Position numbers and translations under genes: made by a program. Below the pieces are notes generated by a model that saw only the letters and a list, made by a program, of their open reading frames with translations, ran no database searches and was not told where the DNA came from. Below, piece by piece: positions 28,801 through 38,143 of a stretch of 57,009 bases of DNA. Position 1 is the stretch's first letter, and every line of letters starts with the position of its first letter. Source of the DNA: Hyphomicrobiaceae bacterium. GTDB taxonomy: Bacteria; Pseudomonadota; Alphaproteobacteria; Rhizobiales; Hyphomicrobiaceae. The DNA is taken from assembly GCA_021730785.1 (NCBI GenBank), contig JAKFWF010000016.1, positions 1 to 57,009 on the forward strand. The letters run 5' to 3'.

Positions 28801-30501
28801 ATGTATCGCTATGACGACTTCGACCGCACCTTCGTCGCCGAGCGGGCGCGCCAGTTCCGCGGACAAGTCGCACGCCGCCTCGAAGGCGGGCTGACGGAGG
28901 AGCAGTTCAAGCCGCTGCGCCTGCAGAACGGGCTCTATCTGCAATTGCACGCCTACATGCTGCGCGTCGCCATTCCCTACGGCGTGCTGTCGGCCCGCCA
29001 GCTCAGCCAGCTGGCAATGATCGCGCGCACCTGGGACCGCAGTTTTGGCCACTTCACCACGCGCCAGAATATCCAGTTCAACTGGACGAAACTCGAAGAC
29101 GCGCCCGCCATCATCGATGCGCTGGCCGACGTAGAAATGCACGCGATCCAGACCAGCGGCAACTGCATCCGCAATGTCACCGCCGACCCCTATGCCGGGG
29201 TCGCCGCGGACGAGATCGAAGACCCGCGTGTGTGGGCCGAGGTTCTGCGCCAGTGGTCGTCGATCCATCCGGAATTCACGTTCCTGCCCCGCAAGTTCAA
29301 GGTGGCGATCACCGGTGCCGCCGAAGACCGCGCCGCGATCCTGTTCCACGACATCGGCTTGAAGATCGTCAAGGGACCAGAGGGCGAGACAGGCTTTCGC
29401 GTTTACGTCGGTGGCGGACAGGGCCGCACGCCCTACGTCGGGCTCGAGATTGCGACCTTCCTGCCGCGCGACCGGCTGTTGTCGTACCTCGAAGCGATCA
29501 TGCGCGTGTACAATCTGCATGGCCGCCGCGACAACATCTACAAGGCGCGCATCAAGATCCTGGTGAACGCGCTCGGGCTCGACGAGTTCCGCCGCCAGGT
29601 GGAGGCCGAGTGGGCGACGCTCGATCGGCCGTCGATCGATCTGCCGGCAGAAGAGTTCACCCGCATCGCCGCCTACTTCAAGCCGGCACTCTTGAAGGCT
29701 GCGAGCGCCAAGGACGCCGACCTCGACGCCCGCCGTCACAGCGATACTGCCTTCGACCGCTGGGTGCGCAATAACGTGGTGACGCACCGCCAGCCCGGCT
29801 ACAAAATCGTCAACATCTCACTGAAAGAGCCGGGCAAGATTCCGGGCGATGCGTCGGCCGACCAGATGGATGCCGTCGCCGACCTCGCACGCCGCTTCGG
29901 CCATGACGAGATCCGCGTCACCTATCAGCAGAACCTCGTGCTGCCGACGGTTGCGTCACGCGATCTCGCTGCCGTCTACGATGGCCTCGTGGCAGCCGGC
30001 CTGGCCACCGCCAACACCGAGTTGATCACCGACATCATCGCCTGTCCCGGCCTCGACTACTGCAATCTCGCCAATGCGCGGGCGATCCCGATCGCCCAGG
30101 AGATCGCCCGCAAGTTCGCCGATCCGGTGGTCGTACAGAGCATCGGCCCGCTGCGGCTCAACATCTCGGGCTGCATTAATGCGTGCGGGCACCATCATGC
30201 CGGCAACATCGGTATCCTCGGTGTCGACAAGAAAGGCACCGAGCATTACCAGATCACGCTCGGCGGCAGCCCCAAGGACGACGCCGCCATCGGCGACATC
30301 GTAGGTCCGAGCTTCACCGCCGAACATGTGCCAGGCGCCATCGAGACCATCGTCGCAACCTACTTCGAACTGCGTCGCGACTCTGCCGAGACATTCCTCG
30401 TTGCCTATCGCCGCCTCGGCAAGGCGCCATTCCGCGACGCACTTTATGGCACGGGCGCGAAGCCTGCCGCCACAGCTGCACTGGAGAACGCCGATGTCTG
30501 A
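28801..30501 (+). CDS. cysI: Nitrite/sulfite reductase, hemoprotein subunit
   Basis: A 566-residue siroheme-[4Fe-4S] enzyme that reduces sulfite to sulfide for cysteine synthesis. The siroheme/FeS signature is complete: ACPGLDYCNLAN (C-x5-C) and NISGCINACGHHHAGNIG (C-x3-C). The two ferredoxin-like half domains show SFGHFTTRQNIQFNW, TSGNCIRNVTADPYAG and HDEIRVTYQQNLVLP. AAGGA precedes the ATG. It overlaps the DUF934 gene by 8 bases. Sulfite rather than nitrite is favoured by the DUF2849/DUF934 context. Confidence 0.94.
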   Translation: MYRYDDFDRTFVAERARQFRGQVARRLEGGLTEEQFKPLRLQNGLYLQLHAYMLRVAIPYGVLSARQLSQLAMIARTWDRSFGHFTTRQNIQFNWTKLEDAPAIIDALADVEMHAIQTSGNCIRNVTADPYAGVAADEIEDPRVWAEVLRQWSSIHPEFTFLPRKFKVAITGAAEDRAAILFHDIGLKIVKGPEGETGFRVYVGGGQGRTPYVGLEIATFLPRDRLLSYLEAIMRVYNLHGRRDNIYKARIKILVNALGLDEFRRQVEAEWATLDRPSIDLPAEEFTRIAAYFKPALLKAASAKDADLDARRHSDTAFDRWVRNNVVTHRQPGYKIVNISLKEPGKIPGDASADQMDAVADLARRFGHDEIRVTYQQNLVLPTVASRDLAAVYDGLVAAGLATANTELITDIIACPGLDYCNLANARAIPIAQEIARKFADPVVVQSIGPLRLNISGCINACGHHHAGNIGILGVDKKGTEHYQITLGGSPKDDAAIGDIVGPSFTAEHVPGAIETIVATYFELRRDSAETFLVAYRRLGKAPFRDALYGTGAKPAATAALENADV

Positions 30502-31045
30502 GCCAAAGCCCCTGTTGGCCCCGCTGCGCGCAGCCTCGAGCGAGCCGCGCCTGTGGAAGGGGGGCGTGTTCGCTGTCGACACGTGGCACACGGTCGCCGA
30601 CGATGCGGCGCTACCGATCGACGCTCCCGCCATCATCTCGCTGAAGCGCTGGCGGGCAGAGCGGTCGATGCTCGCGGCCTCCAGGCACGTTCTGGGCGTG
30701 CGCATCGATCCCGTGGATGTGATCGATTTCGCAACCGACGACCTGGCACGCCTGGCGCTGATCGCCCTCGTCTTCCCGAAGTTCACCGACGGCCGCGCCT
30801 ATTCGACCGCGCGCCGCGTGCGCGAGCAGTGGGGCTTCAAGGGGGAAGTCCGTGCGACGGGCGACGTGCTGCTCGATCAGCTGCCCCTGATGCTGCGCGC
30901 CGGTTTCGATGCCTTCGAGATCACCAATGCGGCGACCATCGCAGCCCTCGAACACGGCGTGATTCCAGCCGTCAGCCACGTCTACCAGCGCAGCGTCACG
31001 GCGGATGCGACCGGCTGGCGCTCGCGGCGGATGGCGGCCGTGTGA
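30494..31045 (+). CDS. DUF934 family protein (sulfite reduction operon)
   Basis: A 183-residue DUF934 protein: AIISLKRWRAERSML, LGVRIDPVDVIDFATDDLARLALIALVFPKFTDGRAYSTARRVREQWGFKGEVRATGDVLLDQLPLMLRAGFDAFE. The family is encoded directly after cysI in many proteobacteria and is assigned to sulfite reduction by context. ATG 30494 lies inside the end of cysI with GGAG 7 bases upstream, so translation is coupled. Confidence 0.93.
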   Translation: MSEPKPLLAPLRAASSEPRLWKGGVFAVDTWHTVADDAALPIDAPAIISLKRWRAERSMLAASRHVLGVRIDPVDVIDFATDDLARLALIALVFPKFTDGRAYSTARRVREQWGFKGEVRATGDVLLDQLPLMLRAGFDAFEITNAATIAALEHGVIPAVSHVYQRSVTADATGWRSRRMAAV

Positions 31046-31226
31046 GTAGCGACGGCTGGTTCGGTAGCAGTCAATCTTTTTGTGGACTATACCGCTCGGC
31101 GTTCGACCTCAGGCGTGCTCCGGCAGAACCGATACAGTCCTCAACGCGCTGGTAACGCTGAGATTTACGGCATTTTATCTTCGCTGTGATAGAGCCGGTG
31201 GCATTGGAAAAGTGCCGAGGTCAGAA

Positions 31227-31940
31227 ATGAGTTTTGGGCGTAGATCCGGTGGCAAGCGCGGGTTCGGAACCAGTTCGGATTCTGCCGCGGTATTGCCATG
31301 GATTATCGGAGGCGTCTGCGCCATTGCCGGCGTCGGCGTCGTGTTTGCCGGTTTGACGTTGAGTGCCACCGACCCAAGGGTCAGTCTTGAGCAGGCAGCA
31401 CTCCGGCTTGAAGTCACGGACCAGGTGCGAACCCAATTGCGCATGGACTTCGAGAAGGCGCTGCTCGCCATGGAAGAGGATCTGTGCGAGGAAACCTACC
31501 GGAATCGGGCCGGTAAGGCAGCTGTCCGCTACTACGAAACTCTGCTTGAAAAGCCGATTATTTCTGCCGGACTTGAAGTCAGTTACCAGAACCGGTGCCA
31601 GTCGAGGCCCCGCGGCACGTCCCATCCGCTGGAACGGATCTTTGCGACCAGCGGCATTGGCGCCAATCTGACCTTGCCGTGGGACTGCCAGCCGGATCGC
31701 TGGCGCTCGCCCATGGATCGCGCGCTGCAGATGAAGCTGCAATGGACGATCAATGTGGGCCATTTGACCAGCGAGAACCTGACCGGGACGCTCGCACTTC
31801 TGGCTCGGTCGCCGAAATTGAGTCCCATACCGAATTTGTGCACCCGACGGCAGTCCTACGGCCACGATCGTCGACCGAACTTGCCGCTGATTTCTACTCC
31901 GACCGACGACTGGGATCGCACCGGCCGCCGCCGCCGCTGA
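31227..31940 (+). CDS. Hypothetical membrane-anchored protein
   Basis: A 237-residue protein with a basic, Gly/Ser-rich N-terminus (MSFGRRSGGKRGFGTSS), one transmembrane helix (about residues 24-47, VLPWIIGGVCAIAGVGVVFAGLTL) and a periplasmic domain (EQAALRLEVTDQVRTQLRMDFEKALLAMEEDL, RYYETLLEKPI, three to four Cys). The tail is basic. GAGG lies 8 bases before ATG 31227. No family recognised. Whether it belongs with the sulfite operon, 181 bases upstream, is unclear. Confidence 0.65.
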   Translation: MSFGRRSGGKRGFGTSSDSAAVLPWIIGGVCAIAGVGVVFAGLTLSATDPRVSLEQAALRLEVTDQVRTQLRMDFEKALLAMEEDLCEETYRNRAGKAAVRYYETLLEKPIISAGLEVSYQNRCQSRPRGTSHPLERIFATSGIGANLTLPWDCQPDRWRSPMDRALQMKLQWTINVGHLTSENLTGTLALLARSPKLSPIPNLCTRRQSYGHDRRPNLPLISTPTDDWDRTGRRRR

Positions 31941-32153
31941 TCAGTGGATTGGAAGACCAACCACCGCCCTTGACGCTCCCCCCTGCCAGAGCGCATAGGG
32001 ACGTCATGGAACAACACGCGCGTAAACTTCGCAGCAAGACCTGTTGCTGCATAATTACCATCGACAGCTGAACACCGGCTGGCGCGGCCTGTTGCTTTGT
32101 CCCGACAATCTGCGACGCGCGTCCGGCCCGGCTCTCTGGTCAGGGGACCACCC

Positions 32154-33575
32154 ATGTCGCTCTCACTCTACAATACGATGACGCGGGGCAAGGCAGCCTT
32201 CAGCCCACGCGATGCAAAGAACGTGCGCATGTATGTGTGCGGGCCGACCGTCTATGATCTGGCCCACATCGGCAACGCGCGGCCGATCATCGTGTTCGAC
32301 GTGCTGTTTCGCCTGCTGCGGCACGTCTACGGCGATGCTCACGTGACCTATGCCCGCAACATCACCGACGTCGATGACAAGATCAATGCGCGTGCCGTCG
32401 AGCGCTTTCCCGAGTTGGACCCGATCGCGGCCATCAAAAAGCTGACGACGGAGACGACGTCGCAATTCCATGCCGATATCGCAGCGCTCGGCGTGCTCGC
32501 GCCCACCATCGAGCCGCGGGCGACCGACCACATCGCGGGCATGCGTGCGCTGTGCGACACGCTGCTCGCCAAGGGCCACGCCTACGTCGTCGAGAACCAT
32601 GTGCTGTTTCACGTGCCCTCGATGGCCGACTACGGGCGCCTGTCCGGCCGTTCGGTCGATGACATGATCGCCGGCGCCCGGGTGGATGTCGCGCCCTACA
32701 AGCGCGATGCCATGGATTTCGTGCTGTGGAAGCCCTCAGCCGCCGGCGTGCCGGCGTGGCCTTCGCCTTGCGGCATCGCGGTGGCGGGCCGGCCCGGCTG
32801 GCACATCGAGTGCTCGGCCATGTCGGAACAGCACCTGGGCATCGAGTTCGACATCCACGGTGGCGGCATCGACCTGGCCTTCCCCCACCATGAGAACGAG
32901 GTTGCCCAGAGTCGCTGCGCGCATGGCACCGCGACGCTCGCCAGCGTGTGGATGCACAACGGCTTCCTGCAGGTCGAGGGCGAGAAGATGTCGAAGAGCC
33001 TCGGCAACTTCATCACGATCAACGAACTGCTGGCCTCCAAGGCGTTCGGCGGGCAACCCTGGCACGGCCGCGTCCTGCGGCTCGCCATGCTGACGACGCA
33101 CTACCGCCAGCCGATCGACTGGACCGTCGATCGCCTCGTGCAGGCGCGCGCCACGCTGATCGAGTTTGCCGACCTCGTACAGGGTGCCACTCCCGCCGTC
33201 GCACCGTTGCCCGAAGTGGTGGCAGCGCTGTCGGATGATCTCAACACGCCAAGCGCCCTGTCGATCATCCACGGCATCGCAAAGTCGGCGCGCCGCAACC
33301 CAGCGACCGCGGGTGAACTGAAAGCTGCGCTGCAGTTCCTGGGCCTGCTCGGCAGCGAGACGGCCGCCGACCTCGACCTTGGCCGCGCCGCGCTCGACAT
33401 CGACGCGGCCGAGATCGGGCGGCAGATCATGGCCCGCGCAGACGCCCGCCGCGCCCGCGACTTCAAGGCCAGTGACCGCATCCGCGACGAACTCGCAGCC
33501 AAAGGCATCCAGCTGAAGGACACGAAGAACACCGGCACCGGCGAGATCGAGACGACGTGGGAGGTCAAGCGATGA
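32154..33575 (+). CDS. cysS: Cysteinyl-tRNA synthetase
   Basis: A 473-residue class Ia synthetase. The zinc Cys29 lies in [19 protein letters not shown], with the HIGH-type motif at residues 38-41; [18 protein letters not shown] carries further zinc/active-site residues, and KMSKSLGNF starts at residue 278. The C-terminal DALR-type helical part ([23 protein letters not shown]) is present. ATG 32154 has AGGGGA upstream. Its stop overlaps the ATG of the next gene (ATGA at 33572-33575), although that gene looks foreign. Confidence 0.97.
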   Translation: MSLSLYNTMTRGKAAFSPRDAKNVRMYVCGPTVYDLAHIGNARPIIVFDVLFRLLRHVYGDAHVTYARNITDVDDKINARAVERFPELDPIAAIKKLTTETTSQFHADIAALGVLAPTIEPRATDHIAGMRALCDTLLAKGHAYVVENHVLFHVPSMADYGRLSGRSVDDMIAGARVDVAPYKRDAMDFVLWKPSAAGVPAWPSPCGIAVAGRPGWHIECSAMSEQHLGIEFDIHGGGIDLAFPHHENEVAQSRCAHGTATLASVWMHNGFLQVEGEKMSKSLGNFITINELLASKAFGGQPWHGRVLRLAMLTTHYRQPIDWTVDRLVQARATLIEFADLVQGATPAVAPLPEVVAALSDDLNTPSALSIIHGIAKSARRNPATAGELKAALQFLGLLGSETAADLDLGRAALDIDAAEIGRQIMARADARRARDFKASDRIRDELAAKGIQLKDTKNTGTGEIETTWEVKR

Positions 33576-34069
33576 ATGGCACCTCATTTTCGGAGAGCAC
33601 AAGAAAGGAGCGGTTTTCCTTGGCATACATCCATGCTGTTGCCGCTCGGGCAGGCTTCGAGATGGTCGAAACCCACGTTGATGTTGACAGTGTTGATGGG
33701 CTATTGCGTAGCACAGCCGGCAGGCGTCCTCAGATCGATTTTCAGGCAAAGGCTTCATCGCAAGATATACTTAAAGTTGATCACCTTGCCTATTCACTGA
33801 AGTTAAAAAATTATGAGGATTTGCGCGCAGAGACCGTAAATTCTAGGATATTGATTGTTGTGCTCCTGCCAAACGATGAGACTGAATGGATGTCGCACTC
33901 AGAGGATGAGTTGGTATTGCGCCGATGTGGTTATTGGTTATCACTTCGCGGTCAGCCGGCCACTGAGAATTCTACTAATGTGACCGTAAAACTGCCGCGA
34001 ACACAGCTCTTTGATGTAGACCAGCTCACTGGTTTGATGGCAAGGGCACAGGCAGGACCATTGTTATGA
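33572..34069 (+). CDS. DUF4365 family protein, PD-(D/E)xK nuclease-like
   Basis: A 165-residue protein I assign to DUF4365: [19 protein letters not shown], then [21 protein letters not shown] and a C-terminal part [35 protein letters not shown] typical of the family. Residues D42 and D56-x-Q58-x-K60, preceded by E13 in the first helix, fit the D...(E/Q)xK arrangement of Mrr-like restriction-endonuclease folds, so nuclease activity is plausible but inferred. G+C drops to about 40% (hand count of 33781-33840) against about 63% in the following cimA. The gene overlaps cysS (ATGA) and the next gene (ATGA), so it is coupled to both. Confidence 0.75.
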   Translation: MNGTSFSESTRKERFSLAYIHAVAARAGFEMVETHVDVDSVDGLLRSTAGRRPQIDFQAKASSQDILKVDHLAYSLKLKNYEDLRAETVNSRILIVVLLPNDETEWMSHSEDELVLRRCGYWLSLRGQPATENSTNVTVKLPRTQLFDVDQLTGLMARAQAGPLL

Positions 34070-35238
34070 GAGTCGAAATCAGAGACCAGGAGGCGTTGGC
34101 TAGGCTCTCGCTTCTGGACGTACGTGCCTATTTATCGTCGCAGCGGTGGATAGCAGTTGGTCGGTACGGAGGTGTGGCGTCGATCTATCAGAGGAAGGAC
34201 GACTCTGGACGAAGCCATGAACTGCTCCTTCCAATGCGGGAGGATCTAGCCGACTACGCAGCACGAATGGGCGATATCGTTGGCACTGTCGCACTTGTCG
34301 AAGATCGATCTGAGATTTCTGTTTTCCATGACCTTGTAAGGTCGGGCTTCGATGTTGTTCGTTTTAGAGCACCCAATGCCGACGACGCAGGAACTATTGC
34401 GCTCCAAAATGGAGTGGCACTTTATGATCATGCGCGGGACGTGGTGGCCGCAGCTGCAAACGCCGCCGTCAAGCCGAAACGAGCCTACCGCGGCAATAGC
34501 TCCGAAATTACCAAGGAGTACCTCGACACACTTCGTTTGGGACAAACGGAAGTGGGTAGCTATGTCTTGACGGTACTTTCACCGGTACAGCCGGCACTGG
34601 AATCTGATCAGAAATCTCTATTTCCTGACAGCAATCCTGGCGACGAGCCATTTTCACGAACCGTGACTCGAACGCTGTCTCAATCTCTTCGGGCAGCAAA
34701 GAATGCTATCGACGAGGCCGTTGCTACGGGTAAATTGGATCCATTCGAAGCAGCAGTAGACTCGGGTGTTAGTTCGAACCTATGCGAGGCAATTGCTCGA
34801 CTCGCAGGCCTAGGTTCGGGTGTTGATATCTCGCTCACTTGGTCCCGAGTTAGAATGGGCCCCGAGGCCAACACTCACTATAAGTTCACAGAGGATAATG
34901 CGCGTGTTCTTTCCGAAGCTGCTATGGCTTTTCGGGAACGCGAGCCTCAGGCAGATATCACAATAGAAGGATTCGTCATCGGATTGGATCGAAAGCCAGA
35001 AGAGTTCGACGGCAAGGCAAAGATCAGGGGCTTTATTGATGGTAAAGTGAAGACTTTATCTGCAGAGTTCATACTTCCGGACTACAGAAAAGTTGTAAAC
35101 GCCCATGATCAGAAGTTACGTGTCAGAGTCGACGGTGACCTAGTGAAGCGAGGACCATTCCAGTATTTGGAGAATGCAAGAAATCTGGTCGTATTTGAAG
35201 AAGATGATTCAAGCGCTTTCACACGGATTCGACCATGA
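34066..35238 (+). CDS. Unknown partner protein of the DUF4365 gene
   Basis: A 390-residue protein with AT-rich coding like its neighbour. The N-terminal part reads RLSLLDVRAYLSSQRWIAVGRYGGVASIYQRK, then HELLLPMREDLADYAARMGDIVGTVALVEDRS. The middle is helical (RTVTRTLSQSLRAAKNAIDEAV, NLCEAIARLAG), and the C-terminal part is beta-rich and OB-like (ITIEGFVIGLDRKPEEFDGKAKIRGFIDGKVKTLSAEFIL, LRVRVDGDLVKRG). I know similar orphan proteins beside small nuclease-like genes but no function. The start overlaps the DUF4365 stop, and its stop overlaps the cimA start, both as ATGA. A regulator, sensor or inhibitor of the nuclease-like protein are all possible. Confidence 0.7.
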   Translation: MRVEIRDQEALARLSLLDVRAYLSSQRWIAVGRYGGVASIYQRKDDSGRSHELLLPMREDLADYAARMGDIVGTVALVEDRSEISVFHDLVRSGFDVVRFRAPNADDAGTIALQNGVALYDHARDVVAAAANAAVKPKRAYRGNSSEITKEYLDTLRLGQTEVGSYVLTVLSPVQPALESDQKSLFPDSNPGDEPFSRTVTRTLSQSLRAAKNAIDEAVATGKLDPFEAAVDSGVSSNLCEAIARLAGLGSGVDISLTWSRVRMGPEANTHYKFTEDNARVLSEAAMAFREREPQADITIEGFVIGLDRKPEEFDGKAKIRGFIDGKVKTLSAEFILPDYRKVVNAHDQKLRVRVDGDLVKRGPFQYLENARNLVVFEEDDSSAFTRIRP

Positions 35239-36851
35239 CCCGCACCCGCCTCTACCTGTTCGACACCACCTTGCGCGATGGGGCGCAGACGCAAGGCGTC
35301 GACTTCTCCGTCGCCGACAAGGGGCGGATCGCGGCCGTGCTCGACCAGTTGGGCGTCGACTATGTCGAAGGCGGCTATCCCGGCGCGAATGCGACCGACA
35401 CGGAATTCTTCTCCAATCCGCCGAAACTGGAGCGGGCGACCTTCACCGCGTTCGGCATGACCAAGCGCGCCGGCCGCTCGGCCTCGAACGATCCGGGCTT
35501 CCAGGCCATCCTGCAGTCGGGCGCGCCGGCGATCTGCCTCGTCGCCAAGGCCTGGGATTACCACGTACGCGTCGCGCTCGGCATCACCAACGAGGAAAAC
35601 CTGCAGGGCGTCGTCGAGAGCGTGCGGGCCGTGCGGGCGAGCGCTTCGAACCGCGAAAGCATGATCGATTGCGAGCACTTCTTCGACGGCTACAAGGCGA
35701 ACCCCGCCTACGCGCTGAGTGTCGCCAGATCCGCCTATGACAGCGGCGCGCGCTGGGTCGTGCTGTGCGACACCAACGGCGGCACGCTGCCGCACGAAAT
35801 CGAGGCGATCGTCGCCGATGTGGCGAAAGCGATCCCCGGCTCGCACCTGGGCATCCACACCCACAACGATACCGAAAACGCCGTTGCGAACACTTTGGCG
35901 GCCGTGCGCGCCGGCGTGCGCCAGATCCAGGGCACGCTGAACGGCCTCGGCGAGCGCTGCGGCAATGCCAACCTGACGTCGATCATTCCGACCTTGCTGC
36001 TGAAATCCGAGTTTGCCAATCGCTTCGAAACCGGCGTGACATCCGAGCGGCTGCTCGCGATCACGCGGGCGAGCCGCATCCTCGACGAGATCCTGAACCG
36101 TGCGCCGGCGCGGCAGGCGCCCTATGTCGGTGAGAGTGCGTTCGCGACCAAGGCCGGCATCCATGCGTCGGCCATCCTGAAGGAGCCCGAGACCTACGAG
36201 CACGTGAAGCCCGAGAGCGTCGGCAACCGGCGGCGCGTGCTGGTGTCGAACCAGGCCGGTCGCTCGAACATCATGGCCGAGCTGGAACGGGTCGGCATCG
36301 CGGTCGACAAGTCGGATCCACGGGTCGCAACCCTGCTGGACGAAGTGAAGCTGCGCGAAGGCGCTGGCTATTCCTACGAAGCGGCCGACGCCTCGTTCGA
36401 ACTGCTGGCGCGCCGCATCCTGGGCGAAGTGCCCCGCTACTTCTCGGTCGACAGCTTCCGCGTGATGGTCGAGAAGCGCCACAATGCGGTGGGCGAACTC
36501 GTCACCGTGTCGGAGGCAACCGTGAAGGTGTTCATCGCCGGCGCGTCGGAGCCGCTGTGGTCGGTCGCGGGCGGCAACGGCCCCGTCAACGCACTCGACG
36601 GGGCGCTGCGCAAGGATTTGGGTCGCTATCAGAAGCACATCGAGACGATCGAACTGGTCGACTACAAGGTGCGCATCCTGACGGGGGGCACCGAGGCCGT
36701 GACCCGCGTGCTGATCGAGACGCTCGACACGTCGACCGGCGACCGCTGGTTTACGGTCGGGGTCTCGCCCAACATCGTCGATGCCAGCTTCGAAGCCCTC
36801 CTCGACAGCATCAACTACAAGCTGCTGCGCGACGGGGCGGAAGTGGCGTAG
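35235..36851 (+). CDS. cimA: (R)-citramalate synthase
   Basis: A 538-residue enzyme of the isopropylmalate/citramalate synthase family, condensing pyruvate and acetyl-CoA to citramalate for isoleucine synthesis. TIM-barrel motifs: LFDTTLRDGAQTQGVDFS, DYVEGGYPGANATD, CDTNGGTLPHEI, GIHTHNDTENAVANTLAAVRAG, QGTLNGLGERCGNANL. A C-terminal LeuA-type allosteric domain is present. The GGYPGAN and GAQTQG forms separate CimA from LeuA. cysS-cimA adjacency is usual in alphaproteobacteria, but here the DUF4365 cassette intervenes. Confidence 0.92.
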   Translation: MTRTRLYLFDTTLRDGAQTQGVDFSVADKGRIAAVLDQLGVDYVEGGYPGANATDTEFFSNPPKLERATFTAFGMTKRAGRSASNDPGFQAILQSGAPAICLVAKAWDYHVRVALGITNEENLQGVVESVRAVRASASNRESMIDCEHFFDGYKANPAYALSVARSAYDSGARWVVLCDTNGGTLPHEIEAIVADVAKAIPGSHLGIHTHNDTENAVANTLAAVRAGVRQIQGTLNGLGERCGNANLTSIIPTLLLKSEFANRFETGVTSERLLAITRASRILDEILNRAPARQAPYVGESAFATKAGIHASAILKEPETYEHVKPESVGNRRRVLVSNQAGRSNIMAELERVGIAVDKSDPRVATLLDEVKLREGAGYSYEAADASFELLARRILGEVPRYFSVDSFRVMVEKRHNAVGELVTVSEATVKVFIAGASEPLWSVAGGNGPVNALDGALRKDLGRYQKHIETIELVDYKVRILTGGTEAVTRVLIETLDTSTGDRWFTVGVSPNIVDASFEALLDSINYKLLRDGAEVA

Positions 36852-37075
36852 GCGGGCTCGGGAGGACGCCGCATGAGACGGTCGCCCGCTTGATCCTCCG
36901 GGCCTCCGCGCCGCCCTGCCGGCGCTCGGTGTCGCAACCACCGCACGGGCTGCCCGCCCGATCGTTGCCCTGCCGACCGGCTTGAAATGCCGGCTCGCGC
37001 GCGCTTTCGCCATCGTCACGGCGCTGCCTCGCGCTCCCGCCAAGGGCCTGGGGCCCTTGGCGCCCCTCCTTGAGT
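36852..37075. repeat. Intergenic repeat region with CCAAGGGCC hairpin
   Basis: The cimA-meaB gap contains a perfect hairpin CCAAGGGCC-TGG-GGCCCTTGG (37040-37060) preceded by CCTCGCGCTCCCG, the same unit as in the hairpin cluster at 14522-14611. The remainder (for example CGACCGGCTTGAAATGCCGGC around 36977-36995) is also palindromic. No gene seen. Confidence 0.7.
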
Positions 37076-38056
37076 TCACGCTCGGCCGATGATCTGGATC
37101 GCCGCATCTGTCGCCGACGTGCGGCCGGCCAGCAGATCATCGCACAGCGCGGCGAGGCCCTGGGTGTTCGCCTTGATGCGCGCGGCAACGAGATCGGCCG
37201 CGGCACGGGCGATCAGGTAGCGCGCGCGCCGGCGGCGGCGGTCGATGGCGGGGGCCGCGAGACGGGCGTGGGCAATTGTATCGATTGCTGCAACGAGCGC
37301 TGGAACGCCGACACCCGTGGTCGCCGTTGTTTTGAGCACGGGCATGCCGCCGGCGGTGTCGTCGACACGCAGCGTAACGGCGCCGGCCAGCTGCTGCAGC
37401 GTCGCCTCGGCACCGGGCCGGTCGCCCTTGTTGACGACTACGATATCGGCGATCTCCAGCAGCCCCGACTTCATGGCCTGGATGTCGTCGCCGAGGCCGG
37501 GGGCTGCGACCACGATGCGCACGTCGGCGATCTCTGCCACGTCGATCTCGTTCTGGCCCGTGCCGACGGTTTCGAGAATGATGGTGTCGAAGCCAGCCCC
37601 ATCCAACGCATCGATGATGCGCACGGCGGCCGGCGTCAGCCCGCCGAGCGTGCCCTGCGCTGCGAGCGAGCGCACGAACACTGCGTCGTCGTCTGCGGCA
37701 GCCGTCATGCGGATGCGGTCGCCGAGAATGGCGCCGTTGGAATAGGGGCTCGAGGGGTCGACGGCGATGACGCCGACGCTCCGGTTGCCCGCACGCAGGG
37801 CGAGGATCAGGGCGTTGACTAGGGTCGACTTGCCCGCCCCCGGCGGGCCGGTGATGCCGACCACCGTCGCCCGGCCGAGTTCGCCGCCCAGTCCCGCCAA
37901 TAGCCGCTGGGCGCGCGGCCCCATGATTTCAAGCTCGGTCGCAGCCTGCGCGATGGCCCATCGCTCGCGGCGGCGCAAGGCTTCGACGAGCGCAGCGACA
38001 TCCCTACCGCGCTCGGCATCGGGTCGTCCGCCCCTATCGGAACCTGTCGCTGCCAT
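37076..38056 (-). CDS. meaB: MeaB/ArgK-family G3E GTPase (methylmalonyl-CoA mutase chaperone)
   Basis: A 326-residue P-loop GTPase that gates cofactor loading and protects AdoCbl-dependent methylmalonyl-CoA mutase. Walker A is GPPGAGKST (residues about 71-79), with VGVIAVDPSSPYSNGAILGDRIRM, the RSLAAQGTLGGL switch and IILETVGTGQNEIDVAEIAD, and NKGD for guanine specificity. ATG 38056 is used; a GTG directly before it is also possible. No mutase gene is in the window. Confidence 0.93.
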   Translation of the reverse strand: MAATGSDRGGRPDAERGRDVAALVEALRRRERWAIAQAATELEIMGPRAQRLLAGLGGELGRATVVGITGPPGAGKSTLVNALILALRAGNRSVGVIAVDPSSPYSNGAILGDRIRMTAAADDDAVFVRSLAAQGTLGGLTPAAVRIIDALDGAGFDTIILETVGTGQNEIDVAEIADVRIVVAAPGLGDDIQAMKSGLLEIADIVVVNKGDRPGAEATLQQLAGAVTLRVDDTAGGMPVLKTTATTGVGVPALVAAIDTIAHARLAAPAIDRRRRRARYLIARAAADLVAARIKANTQGLAALCDDLLAGRTSATDAAIQIIGRA

Positions 38057-38090
38057 CACTCATGCCCGACCGTTCATGCCCATCACGACG

Positions 38091-38119
38091 AGGGGCACGA
38101 CCCCATAGGCGCAAACTTA
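38091..38119. repeat. Dispersed intergenic repeat, copy 2
   Basis: AGGGGCACGACCCCATAGGC followed by GCAAACTTA resembles the copy at 21841-21868. It lies in the 87-bp gap between meaB and the molybdopterin oxidoreductase gene. Confidence 0.55.
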
Positions 38120-38143
38120 GCGCACATGCCAAACTACCGGCAC

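Noticed and set aside
35109-37079. 656-codon open frame on the minus strand
   Set aside because: Antisense to cimA, composition Arg/Gly/His-rich with no recognisable motif.
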